Translations under genes and position numbers: made by a program
Source: Pseudomonadota bacterium
Lineage (GTDB): Bacteria > Pseudomonadota > Alphaproteobacteria > Sphingomonadales > Sphingomonadaceae
Direction of reading: 5' to 3'
Assembly (NCBI GenBank): GCA_023422695.1
Contig: JAFAGN010000183.1
Location: 1 to 20,530, forward strand
Length of the DNA stretch: 20,530 nucleotides
In this document: one piece after another, positions 6,493-12,469 of the stretch
How positions within the stretch are numbered: position 1 is the first letter of the stretch
Layout of the letters: each line of letters starts with the position of its first letter
Notes under the pieces: generated by a model
Database searches by the model: none
Told to the model about the DNA's origin: nothing
What the model saw: only the letters and a program-made list of their open reading frames with translations

Positions 6493-6981
6493 ATGCGCCG
6501 AAGTCTGAGCGCTATCGCCGCCATCGCCGCCCTGACCTGCATCGGCCCGCCCGTGTCGGCGCAGACCGAAGCAACGCGGCCCGACATGAACATGCCCGAC
6601 TGCCATTTCAGTCGCCCGGCGACCGTCATCACCTCGCTGAAGGAAGCGCCCGACATCGCCGCCGAATTCGAGCGACAGGGCTTGATAGTTGCCGATGTCG
6701 GCGAACCATTCGTCCCCTACGATGTCGTCGACAGTTCCAAGAACCTGCCGCACCGCCAGTTTTTGCGCGCCTATGCCTTCGCCGATCGCACCATCGGCTG
6801 GTATTATCATGGCGGGCTCGGCACCCACATCCATGTTTTCGAGCTGCGCAAGCAGGTCGCATCCGAGTCAGGGGCGTCAAAGGAAGCCGTTCTGCGCCTG
6901 ACCGGCGCGGCGCTTTCAGGGCCGCCATGTCAAGCGACACAGGCGCTGCTTGACGATGTGCGATCGTTGAATGACTGGTAA
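6493..6981 (+). CDS. Small secreted (periplasmic) protein of unknown function
   Basis: I do not recognise this family. The 162-residue protein begins with a typical signal peptide: MRRS, a hydrophobic core to about residue 19, then VSA-Q with likely cleavage after A23. The mature part of about 139 residues has no membrane helix and two Cys (C37 and C146), which could form a disulfide in the periplasm. Distinct segments are GWYYHGGLGTHIHVFELR (102-119), rich in aromatics and His, and RQFLRAYAFADRTIGW. The start is supported by GGGAG about 6-10 bases upstream. It follows the LytTR gene by 21 bases on the same strand, so the two are probably co-transcribed and may be functionally linked. No pathway can be assigned. 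Confidence 0.7.
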   Translation: MRRSLSAIAAIAALTCIGPPVSAQTEATRPDMNMPDCHFSRPATVITSLKEAPDIAAEFERQGLIVADVGEPFVPYDVVDSSKNLPHRQFLRAYAFADRTIGWYYHGGLGTHIHVFELRKQVASESGASKEAVLRLTGAALSGPPCQATQALLDDVRSLNDW

Positions 6982-6999
6982 GCGGGCGCAAGGCGCAAC

Positions 7000-7034
7000 T
7001 TGACCCTTCCCCTATCGCCCCCCGCTGGCTAAGG
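7000..7034 (+). promoter_or_regulatory. Possible prs promoter
   Basis: TTGACC (7000-7005) resembles a -35 element and CTAAGG (7029-7034) resembles a -10, but the gap of 23 bases is too long for a standard sigma-70 pair. One of the two may be fortuitous. The site is 40-75 bases ahead of the prs ATG, in the only sizeable gap (93 bases) upstream of it. Confidence 0.25.
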
Positions 7035-7074
7035 GGCGCGCAATCCTATCCGCCGCGAAAGGGCCGCGCACCCC

Positions 7075-8010
7075 ATGAAACTGATCTCCGGCAACAGCAA
7101 CCTTCCCCTCGCCCGCGCCATCGCGGACTATCTGGAACTGCCGCTGACCGACACCAGCGTGCGCCGCTTTGCCGACGAGGAAGTGTTCGTCGAGATCCAT
7201 GAAAATGTTCGCGGTCAGGATGTCTTCATCGTCCAGCCGACCAATTTTCCGGCCAATGACAATCTGATGGAGTTGCTGATCATCACCGACGCGCTGCGCC
7301 GCGCTTCGGCAAAACGCATCACCGCAGTCATCCCTTATTTCGGCTATGCCCGCCAGGACCGCAAACCCGGCCCGCGCACCCCGATTTCAGCGAAGCTCGT
7401 CGCCAATCTGATCACCACCTCGGGCGCCGACCGCGTGCTCGCGATCGACCTGCACGCCGGGCAGATCCAGGGCTTCTTCGACATCCCGACCGACAATCTC
7501 TACGCCGCACCGGTGATGAGCGCCGACATCCAAGCGCGCTTCGGTGACCGGAACCTGATGGTCGTGTCGCCCGACGTCGGCGGCGTGGTGCGCGCCCGGG
7601 CGCTGGCCAAGCGGCTCGACAACGCCCCGCTGGCGATCGTCGACAAGCGCCGCGAACGCGCCGGCGAATCCGAAGTGATGAACATCATCGGCGATGTGTC
7701 GGGGCGCTTCTGCATCCTGATCGATGACATCGTCGATTCGGCGGGGACGCTGTGCAACGCCGCCGGGGCGCTGAAGGCCGCGGGCGCCGAAGGCGTCGTC
7801 GCTTATTGTACCCACGGCGTGCTGTCGGGCGGCGCCGTCGCGCGCGTCGAGGCAAGCGAGCTCACCGAACTGGTTATCACCGATTCGATCCAGCCGACCG
7901 ACGCGGTCAACGACAGCAAAAAGGTCCGCGCGCTGACCGTCGCCCCGCTGCTGGGCGAAGCGATCAAGCGCATCGCCGACGAATCGAGCGTTTCGTCGCT
8001 GTTCGACTAG
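7075..8010 (+). CDS. prs: Ribose-phosphate pyrophosphokinase (PRPP synthetase)
   Basis: This 311-residue cytoplasmic enzyme makes 5-phosphoribosyl 1-diphosphate from ribose 5-phosphate and ATP, feeding purine, pyrimidine, NAD, tryptophan and histidine synthesis. The N terminus MKLISGNSNLPLARAIA is standard. The flexible catalytic loop YFGYARQDRKPGPRTPISAK (88-107) and DLHAGQIQGFFD (125-136) are intact, as is the PRPP-binding loop DDIVDSAGT (217-225). Length and motifs match class I PRPP synthetases. The ATG at 7075 has only a weak, distant GAAAGGG. A cupin gene follows after 9 bases, with its Shine-Dalgarno overlapping the prs stop, and hisN comes next, so PRPP supply and a histidine-pathway enzyme are probably co-transcribed. 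Confidence 0.97.
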   Translation: MKLISGNSNLPLARAIADYLELPLTDTSVRRFADEEVFVEIHENVRGQDVFIVQPTNFPANDNLMELLIITDALRRASAKRITAVIPYFGYARQDRKPGPRTPISAKLVANLITTSGADRVLAIDLHAGQIQGFFDIPTDNLYAAPVMSADIQARFGDRNLMVVSPDVGGVVRARALAKRLDNAPLAIVDKRRERAGESEVMNIIGDVSGRFCILIDDIVDSAGTLCNAAGALKAAGAEGVVAYCTHGVLSGGAVARVEASELTELVITDSIQPTDAVNDSKKVRALTVAPLLGEAIKRIADESSVSSLFD

Positions 8011-8019
8011 GAGGCTTGA

Positions 8020-8415
8020 ATGGCCAATCCCGACATCTTCACCCAGCCGTTGCACCTCGGCCTGGGCGCGACCGCCGCCGCCCAGCCCGCGTTCGACGGC
8101 ATGCAATGGTATGCCGACTATGAGGCGCGCACCGCATCGGATGGACGCGAAGGACGGCTGGTCAGCGCCCATCGCTTCACCGAGAACTGGACCAGCTGGG
8201 AAATGCACCCGGCGGGCGACGAAGTGGTCCTGTGCCTGGACGGCGAAATCGCACTCCATCAGGAACTAGCCGATGGTACGGCGCGATCGATCACGCTGAA
8301 GCCGGGCGAATATGCGGTCAATCCGCCGGGGTGCTGGCACACCGCCGATATTGATGGCGAGGCCAGCGCATTGTTCATCACCGCCGGGGCGGGTACCGAG
8401 CATCGGCCGCGCTGA
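8020..8415 (+). CDS. Cupin-domain protein
   Basis: This 131-residue protein has a single small beta-barrel (cupin) domain at about 55-125. The first cupin motif runs from about residue 60 (WEMHPAGDEVVLCLDGEIAL), with H63 and E68 as likely metal ligands. The second runs at about 96-107 (GEYAVNPPGCWH), with H107 as a ligand. The usual HxH of motif 1 is reduced to one His (H63 followed by PAGDE), as in several non-catalytic or sugar/small-ligand cupins, so enzymatic activity is uncertain. The ATG follows an excellent AGGAGG that overlaps the prs stop region. The hisN GTG lies one base after its stop, so all three genes are likely translated as a unit. A specific substrate cannot be named. Confidence 0.8.
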   Translation: MANPDIFTQPLHLGLGATAAAQPAFDGMQWYADYEARTASDGREGRLVSAHRFTENWTSWEMHPAGDEVVLCLDGEIALHQELADGTARSITLKPGEYAVNPPGCWHTADIDGEASALFITAGAGTEHRPR

Positions 8416-8416
8416 C

Positions 8417-9199
8417 GTGGCCCGATCGTCCGATATCGCGCTCGCCAATCGCCTCGCCGACGCCGCCGGCGCTGCGATCCGTCCGCTGTTCCGTTCAAAC
8501 TGGACCCACGAGGCGAAAGCCGATGCCTCGCCGGTGACCGAGGCCGACCGCGCCGCCGAGGCCGCGATGCGCCGCCTGCTCGATGCCGAGGCGCCGCGCG
8601 ACGGGATTATCGGTGAGGAATATGGCGCCGAGCGCCCCGATGCCGCGCGCCAATGGGTGCTCGACCCGATCGACGGCACCGTCAGCTTCATGGCCGGGCG
8701 GCCGATTTTCGGCACCCTGATCGCGCTGCTGCAGGACGGCTGGCCGGTGCTGGGCATCATCGACCAGCCGATCGCGGGCGAACGCTGGGTCGGCGCGTTG
8801 GGCCAACCGACTCTGTTCAACGGCCAGCCTGCGCGCACCCGGACGTGCCGCGCGCTTGGCGACGCGACGCTCGCGACCACCGGGCCGCAATATTTCGACG
8901 ATCACGACGCCGAACATTTCATGGCGCTCGCGGCAAGGACGTCGCACAAACGCATGGTGTTCGGCGGCGACTGCTACAATTACGGCCTGCTCGCGAGCGG
9001 GAATGTCGACCTGGTCGTCGAGGCGGGGTTAAAGCTGCACGACTTTGCGGCACTTGCCCCCATCGTCGAGGGCGCGGGCGGCACGATGTGCGACTGGAAC
9101 GGCGATCCACTTAATGCCGACAGTGCCGGGCATGTTATCGCGCTCGGCGACCCGGCGCGGCTCGAGGATGTCATCGAAGGGCTAGCCTGCCATCATTGA
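8417..9199 (+). CDS. hisN: Histidinol-phosphatase (inositol monophosphatase family)
   Basis: This Mg-dependent phosphatase of 260 residues probably removes phosphate from histidinol phosphate, the next-to-last stage of histidine synthesis. Metal-site motifs of the inositol monophosphatase fold are present: GEEYG with E67, DPIDGT (83-88), and LHDFAALAPIVEGAGG with D209. The segments GRPIFGTLIAL, GIIDQP and GERWVG, plus GGDCYNYGLLASG, point to the HisN branch rather than SuhB or CysQ. The start is taken as GTG at 8417, one base after the cupin stop. It begins VARSSDIALANRLADAAG, where family members begin, and has only a weak Shine-Dalgarno, so translational coupling is likely. An upstream in-frame ATG at 8312 lies deep inside the cupin gene and is rejected. 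Assignment as HisN rather than another phosphatase of this fold is by motif only. Confidence 0.88.
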   Translation: MARSSDIALANRLADAAGAAIRPLFRSNWTHEAKADASPVTEADRAAEAAMRRLLDAEAPRDGIIGEEYGAERPDAARQWVLDPIDGTVSFMAGRPIFGTLIALLQDGWPVLGIIDQPIAGERWVGALGQPTLFNGQPARTRTCRALGDATLATTGPQYFDDHDAEHFMALAARTSHKRMVFGGDCYNYGLLASGNVDLVVEAGLKLHDFAALAPIVEGAGGTMCDWNGDPLNADSAGHVIALGDPARLEDVIEGLACHH

Positions 9200-9231
9200 A
9201 TGCACGCCCGGCGCTGCGACACCCGCAACGC

Positions 9232-9260
9232 TTGCATTTCGGGGCGAATCCCCCTAAGCG
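9232..9260 (+). promoter_or_regulatory. Probable rpmI-rplT promoter
   Basis: TTGCAT (9232-9237) and TAAGCG (9255-9260) are separated by exactly 17 bases in the gap between hisN and rpmI. A start near 9267 would give a leader of about 70 bases that includes the hairpin at 9278-9306. The -10 is weak by the E. coli consensus, though GC-rich alphaproteobacterial boxes often look like this. Confidence 0.4.
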
Positions 9261-9277
9261 CCCCGCTTCCGATTGTG

Positions 9278-9306
9278 TCGGCTGGCTGAAAGGGCTGCCA
9301 GGCCGA
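9278..9306 (+). promoter_or_regulatory. Leader hairpin upstream of rpmI
   Basis: TCGGCTGGC (9278-9286) pairs with GCCA-G-GCCGA (9297-9306) as a 9-bp stem with a one-base bulge and a 10-base loop. It ends 30 bases before the rpmI ATG and 16 bases before the AAAAGGAG ribosome site. L20 represses its own operon through leader RNA in E. coli and B. subtilis; a similar role here is only an inference from position. Confidence 0.3.
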
Positions 9307-9336
9307 TACGCAAACGGACTTCAAAAGGAGACCAAA

Positions 9337-9540
9337 ATGCCCAAAATGAAGACCAAGAGCGGTGTGAAGAAACGCTTCAAATTCACCGCTTCGGGCAAGG
9401 TGAAGCACGGCGTCGCCGGCAAGCGTCACCGCCTGATTTCGCACAATGCGAAGTATATCCGCACCAACCGCGGCACCAGCGTGCTCAGCGATTCGGACGC
9501 GGCCCATGTGCGCCTCTGGGCGCCCTACGGCCTGAAGTAA
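9337..9540 (+). CDS. rpmI: 50S ribosomal protein L35
   Basis: This 67-residue, strongly basic protein begins MPKMKTKSGVKKRFKFTASG, the invariant start of L35, and contains KHRHRL-type sequence (GKRHRLISHNAK) and a terminal LWAPYGLK. L35 is a late-assembling component of the large subunit. The ATG at 9337 is preceded by AAAAGGAG at ideal spacing; an upstream in-frame ATG at 9196 would add 47 non-family residues and is rejected. rplT follows after 13 bases. The usual upstream partner infC is not here, since hisN is the upstream neighbour. Confidence 0.97.
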   Translation: MPKMKTKSGVKKRFKFTASGKVKHGVAGKRHRLISHNAKYIRTNRGTSVLSDSDAAHVRLWAPYGLK

Positions 9541-9553
9541 GGAGCGCTAGACC

Positions 9554-9919
9554 ATGTCACGCATCAAACGCGGCGTCACCACGCGCGCCAAGCACAAACG
9601 CGTATTGGAACAGGCGAAGGGCTATTATGGCCGTCGCAAGAACACCATTCGTATCGCCAAGCAGGCGGTCGAAAAGGCCGGCCAATATGCCTATCGCGAC
9701 CGCAAGGTTAAGAAGCGGAATTTCCGCGGTCTGTGGATCCAGCGCATCAACGCTGCGGTTCGCGCCGAAGGCCTGACCTATTCACAGTTCATGCACGGCG
9801 TGAAGCTGGCGGGGATCGAGCTCGATCGCAAGGTCATGGCCGACCTGGCGATGAACGAAGGCGCGGTCTTCACCACCATCATCGCCCAGGCGAAAGCGGC
9901 GCTGCCCAAGGCAGCCTGA
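9554..9919 (+). CDS. rplT: 50S ribosomal protein L20
   Basis: This 121-residue protein begins MSRIKRGVTTRAKHKRVLEQ and continues AKGYYGRRKNTIRIAKQAV, the long RNA-binding N-terminal helix of L20. The globular C-terminal domain contains RNFRGLWIQRINAAVR and GLTYSQFMHGVKLAGIELDRKVMADLA. Length equals the family norm. L20 is needed for early assembly of the 50S subunit and in several bacteria also regulates its own operon. GTAAGGAGCG lies just upstream and overlaps the rpmI stop. A strong terminator begins 27 bases after the stop, closing the rpmI-rplT unit. Confidence 0.98.
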   Translation: MSRIKRGVTTRAKHKRVLEQAKGYYGRRKNTIRIAKQAVEKAGQYAYRDRKVKKRNFRGLWIQRINAAVRAEGLTYSQFMHGVKLAGIELDRKVMADLAMNEGAVFTTIIAQAKAALPKAA

Positions 9920-9945
9920 CGCTTTTCAGCCAAGCGGCAAGAAAC

Positions 9946-9975
9946 AAGGGCGGTCCCGACGGGGCCGCCCTTTTT
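9946..9975 (+). terminator. Rho-independent terminator of rpmI-rplT
   Basis: AAGGGCGGTCCC (9946-9957) pairs with GGGGCCGCCCTT (9961-9972), with one G-T wobble and a 3-base loop. A run of five T (9971-9975) follows. It starts 27 bases after the rplT stop and is the strongest terminator in the window. Confidence 0.9.
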
Positions 9976-10013
9976 CGTTGGAATGGCGGGTTTCAACCAA
10001 TTGTTGCCATCAC

Positions 10014-10042
10014 TCCTCCCTGTCGCGCAGCGATGGGGAGGA
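10014..10042. repeat. REP-like hairpin
   Basis: TCCTCCC (10014-10020) and GGGAGGA (10036-10042) form a perfect 7-bp outer stem. It continues inward through two wobble pairs and GTCGC/GCGA-type pairing to a 3-base loop (10027-10029). I recall CCTCCC...CGATGGGGAGG hairpins of this kind as common intergenic elements in sphingomonads. It is not followed by a T-run, so it is not a terminator. Confidence 0.45.
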
Positions 10043-10052
10043 TTTATAGCAT

Positions 10053-10065
10053 CGTCATCCCGGCG
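10053..10065. repeat. Partial copy of the CCGGGATGACG repeat
   Basis: CGTCATCCCGGCG is the exact reverse complement of bases 28-40, almost 10 kb away. The other half of the palindrome is lost here. It appears to be a decayed member of the same dispersed repeat family. Confidence 0.45.
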
Positions 10066-10128
10066 ACGACAAAAATTGACCGTCCGCTCCCACCCCAAAA
10101 ACCGCACCGGAGCAGCACCCCCGACGAA

Positions 10129-10162
10129 GAAGCGGCGCGAAGCTTTCGCTCCGCGCCGCTTC
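10129..10162. repeat. Long GC-rich hairpin of unknown role
   Basis: An 11-bp perfect stem (GAAGCGGCGCG 10129-10139, CGCGCCGCTTC 10152-10162) continues, after an A/C mismatch, with AGC/GCT closing a TTTC loop. No T-run follows on either strand, so it is not a standard terminator. It could be a structured RNA element, a dispersed repeat or a protein-binding cruciform. Confidence 0.45.
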
Positions 10163-10364
10163 GACAATGGCTCCAGTGGGAAACCATCGCCCCCCCGCCC
10201 GTTCCGAAAAGCCGTGGGTCGCAGAAAGCTGCCGGCCGGGTGAAGTTCGCAAAATCTTGGGCCGTCCGACGCCGTGCCGAGCGCGCCTGGCGCAACTATG
10301 AACAAGTTGGAGCGTAGAAAATTGTAAAAACCCGACACGAAGCGGCGTCAAAATATTGTTTTTC

Positions 10365-10381
10365 GTCGTTAATGGTCGTTA
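10365..10381 (+). promoter_or_regulatory. Tandem direct repeat ahead of the AraC-type gene
   Basis: GTCGTTA occurs at 10365-10371 and again at 10375-10381, a period of exactly 10 bases, placing both on the same face of the helix. The second copy abuts the ribosome site AGGAGAGG (10383-10390). AraC-family proteins often bind direct repeats, so an autoregulatory site is plausible. This is inference from spacing. Confidence 0.35.
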
Positions 10382-10392
10382 CAGGAGAGGTG

Positions 10393-11295
10393 ATGCCGAA
10401 AAGCCCCATCGCCGCGCCGGACTCGTCCGACGTCCACATCACCACCCGCTTCTTTGCGGTGTCGGCGGCGCTGCGGCCCTATCTCAGCACCATTTATCTG
10501 ACCGAAGTATCGGTGCCGACGGGATCGCGCGTCGACGATTATCTGCATCCCGAATGGGCGAACCTGCGCTTTGTCGACGGCGACGCACCGCTGGCGTCGG
10601 TTGGCGGCGCCCCAGCCGTCGCCACCCCGCGCTTCATCGCGACCGGGCCGACCAGCACCGCCACCTATTTTGCGGTCGGCAATATGCGCGTCTGGGGAAT
10701 CGGCATCCTGCCGATGGGCTGGGCAAAATTCATTCCGTTGGCCGCCGACGATCTGGCCGACCGGTTCTGCGACGGCGCCGCGCATCCCGCCTTTGCCGCG
10801 CTTGCCCCGCTCGGGGCGGCTTTGCGCGGGGTGAATGATGTCGATGCCGCCGCAGCGATGATCGATGCGCATTTCTGTGCCTTGCTCAAGGATGCGCCTC
10901 CCGACGATCCCGCGATCCTAGTCGCGCACCGCGCGCTTGTTGACGACGAGCTGGCGACCGTCGCGGACCTGTCGGCCAAGCTGGGGCTGTCCGAACGCTC
11001 GATCGAACGGCTCAGCCACCGGGCGTTCGGCTTTTCGCCCAAGCTGCTGCTGCGCCGTCAGCGCTTCCTGCGCTCGCTGGCGCGCTTCATGCTCGACCCG
11101 TCGATGGCGTGGATCGACACGATGGATCATCATTATTGTGATCAGGCGCAGTTCACCCGCGACTTTGCGAAATTCATGGGGATGAGTCCGCGCGAATATG
11201 CCGCGCGCCCCAAACCGATCCTGGGCGCCGCCGCCAAGGCGCGCACCGCGGTCGCGGGCGCGCCGGTTCAGGGGCTGCACAAGCCCGGGGGTTGA
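10393..11295 (+). CDS. AraC family transcriptional regulator
   Basis: This 300-residue protein has an N-terminal sensing domain (about 15-160) and a C-terminal AraC-type double helix-turn-helix (about 180-272). The first HTH contains TVADLSAKLGLSERSIERLSHRAFG in pieces around 189-213. The second carries the family signature YCDQAQFTRDF and KFMGMSPREY at 248-269. A short Ala-rich tail follows. The N-terminal domain is not recognisably an arabinose cupin; it resembles the domain of other AraC proteins in which the ligand is unknown. The ATG at 10393 follows AGGAGAGG; an in-frame ATG at 10372 has none. The gene sits alone between the rplT terminator and pheS, and a 10-bp-period direct repeat lies just upstream. 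No obvious target genes are adjacent apart from pheST. Confidence 0.9.
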   Translation: MPKSPIAAPDSSDVHITTRFFAVSAALRPYLSTIYLTEVSVPTGSRVDDYLHPEWANLRFVDGDAPLASVGGAPAVATPRFIATGPTSTATYFAVGNMRVWGIGILPMGWAKFIPLAADDLADRFCDGAAHPAFAALAPLGAALRGVNDVDAAAAMIDAHFCALLKDAPPDDPAILVAHRALVDDELATVADLSAKLGLSERSIERLSHRAFGFSPKLLLRRQRFLRSLARFMLDPSMAWIDTMDHHYCDQAQFTRDFAKFMGMSPREYAARPKPILGAAAKARTAVAGAPVQGLHKPGG

Positions 11296-11305
11296 CCCCA
11301 AAGAC

Positions 11306-11359
11306 TTGACCCACCCATCGCGTTCGGTGCAAGCGGCGGCGCGGCTTTTGATCGCCGCT
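11306..11359 (+). promoter_or_regulatory. Possible pheST promoter and leader hairpin
   Basis: TTGACC (11306-11311) could be a -35 with a poor -10 (GCAAGC, 11329-11334) at 17 bases. Further on, AGCGGCG (11332-11338) pairs with CGCCGCT (11353-11359). An alternative smaller hairpin, GCGGC (11341-11345) with GCCGC (11354-11358), shares the same 3' arm. The 3' arm ends two bases before the AGGA ribosome site. I see no Phe-rich leader peptide like that of the E. coli pheST attenuator. Confidence 0.25.
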
Positions 11360-11374
11360 GCAGGACGAATGACG

Positions 11375-12469
11375 ATGAGCGATATTCAGGCCACCCAGAC
11401 CCGGTTGGTGGACGACATAATGGCGGCGAGCGATCTCGACACGCTCGAGGCGCTGCGCGTCGCGGCGCTGGGCAAGGCGGGCAGCATCACCGCGCTGCTG
11501 AAATCGCTCGGCGGCATGACCCCCGACGAACGGCAGGCGCAGGGACCGCAGATCCATGGCCTGCGCGAAACCGTTACGGCCGCGCTCGCCGACCGCAAGG
11601 CCGCGCTCGACGCCGACGCGCTCGACATCAAGCTCGCCGCCGAGGCGATCGACATGTCGCTGCCCGCCGATGCAGCGCCGCGCGGCAGCGTCCATCCGGT
11701 CAGCCAGGTGATGGACGAGCTCGCCGAAATCTTTGCCGACATGGGCTTTGCCGTCGCCACCGGCCCCGAGATCGAGGATGACTGGCGCAATTTCACCGCG
11801 CTCAACATTCCCGAGACGCATCCAGCGCGGGCAATGCACGACACCTTCTATTTCCCCGACGCGAACACCGACGGGCAAAAGATGCTGCTGCGCACCCACA
11901 CCTCGCCGGTGCAGATCCGCACGATGATGAGCCAGGAGCCGCCGATCCGCATCATCGCCCCCGGCCGCGTCTATCGCAGCGACAGCGACGCGACGCACAC
12001 GCCGATGTTTCATCAGGTCGAAGGTCTGGTCATCGACCGCGGCATCCATATGGGCCATCTGAAATGGACGCTCGAAACCTTCCTGAAGGCCTATTTCGAG
12101 CGCGACGATATCGTCCTGCGGCTGCGCCCCAGCTATTTCCCCTTCACCGAACCGTCGGCGGAAGTCGATGTCGGCTATAAGCAGGAAAAGGGCCGCCGCA
12201 TCGTCGGCGGGCATGGCGATGACGAGGGTCATGCGTGGATGGAGCTGCTCGGCAGCGGCATGGTCAATCGCCGCGTCATCGCGAACTGCGGGCTCGACCC
12301 CGACGAATGGCAGGGGTTCGCCTTCGGGGTCGGCGTCGACCGGCTCGCGATGCTGAAATATGGCATGGATGATTTGCGCGCCTTCTTCGACGGGGACCTG
12401 CGCTGGCTCAGCCATTACGGGTTCGGCGCGCTGAGTGTGCCCACGCTGAGCGGGGGAATTTCGGCATGA
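11375..12469 (+). CDS. pheS: Phenylalanyl-tRNA synthetase alpha subunit
   Basis: This 364-residue catalytic subunit belongs to the alpha2-beta2 enzyme that charges tRNA-Phe. An N-terminal coiled-coil tRNA-contacting region (about 1-85) contains LEALRVAALGKAGSITALLK and GGMTPDERQAQGP. The class II catalytic core follows with GPEIEDDWRNFTALNIPETH, LRTHTSPVQIR (motif 2 region), FHQVEGLVIDRG, PSYFPFTEPSAEVDV and the motif 3 segment FGVGVDRLAMLKYGMDDLR. Two ATGs lie close together (11369 and 11375). AGGA at 11362-11365 is 9 bases from the second and only 3 from the first, so 11375 is preferred; the difference is two residues. The stop overlaps the pheT start as ATGA. A divergent 57-residue upstream extension of the frame overlaps the AraC gene and is rejected. 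Confidence 0.97.
   Translation: MSDIQATQTRLVDDIMAASDLDTLEALRVAALGKAGSITALLKSLGGMTPDERQAQGPQIHGLRETVTAALADRKAALDADALDIKLAAEAIDMSLPADAAPRGSVHPVSQVMDELAEIFADMGFAVATGPEIEDDWRNFTALNIPETHPARAMHDTFYFPDANTDGQKMLLRTHTSPVQIRTMMSQEPPIRIIAPGRVYRSDSDATHTPMFHQVEGLVIDRGIHMGHLKWTLETFLKAYFERDDIVLRLRPSYFPFTEPSAEVDVGYKQEKGRRIVGGHGDDEGHAWMELLGSGMVNRRVIANCGLDPDEWQGFAFGVGVDRLAMLKYGMDDLRAFFDGDLRWLSHYGFGALSVPTLSGGISA

Larger units (their letters stand above)
9976..10392. other. 417-bp intergenic region with repeats and hairpins, no gene seen
   Basis: Open frames here are short, lack ribosome sites and have no recognisable product. The stretch holds a REP-like hairpin (10014-10042), a partial copy of the repeat at 28-40 (10053-10065), a long GC hairpin (10129-10162) and an AT-rich tail (about 10315-10382) just ahead of the AraC-type gene. 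A promoter for that gene should lie in the tail, but I cannot fix a -35/-10 pair. Confidence 0.6.

Noticed and set aside
6493..6560. Lipoprotein signal (ALTC, residues 13-16) in the secreted protein
   Set aside because: The residues before Cys do not fit a lipobox (Leu at -2 and Thr at -1), and a clear signal-peptidase I site, VSA-Q, follows.
10129..10162. Hairpin as a second rplT terminator
   Set aside because: No T-run follows on either strand and a strong terminator already lies at 9946-9975.
11174..12415. Open frame on the minus strand opposite pheS (413 codons)
   Set aside because: pheS is intact on the other strand, and the shadow has no motif or plausible start.
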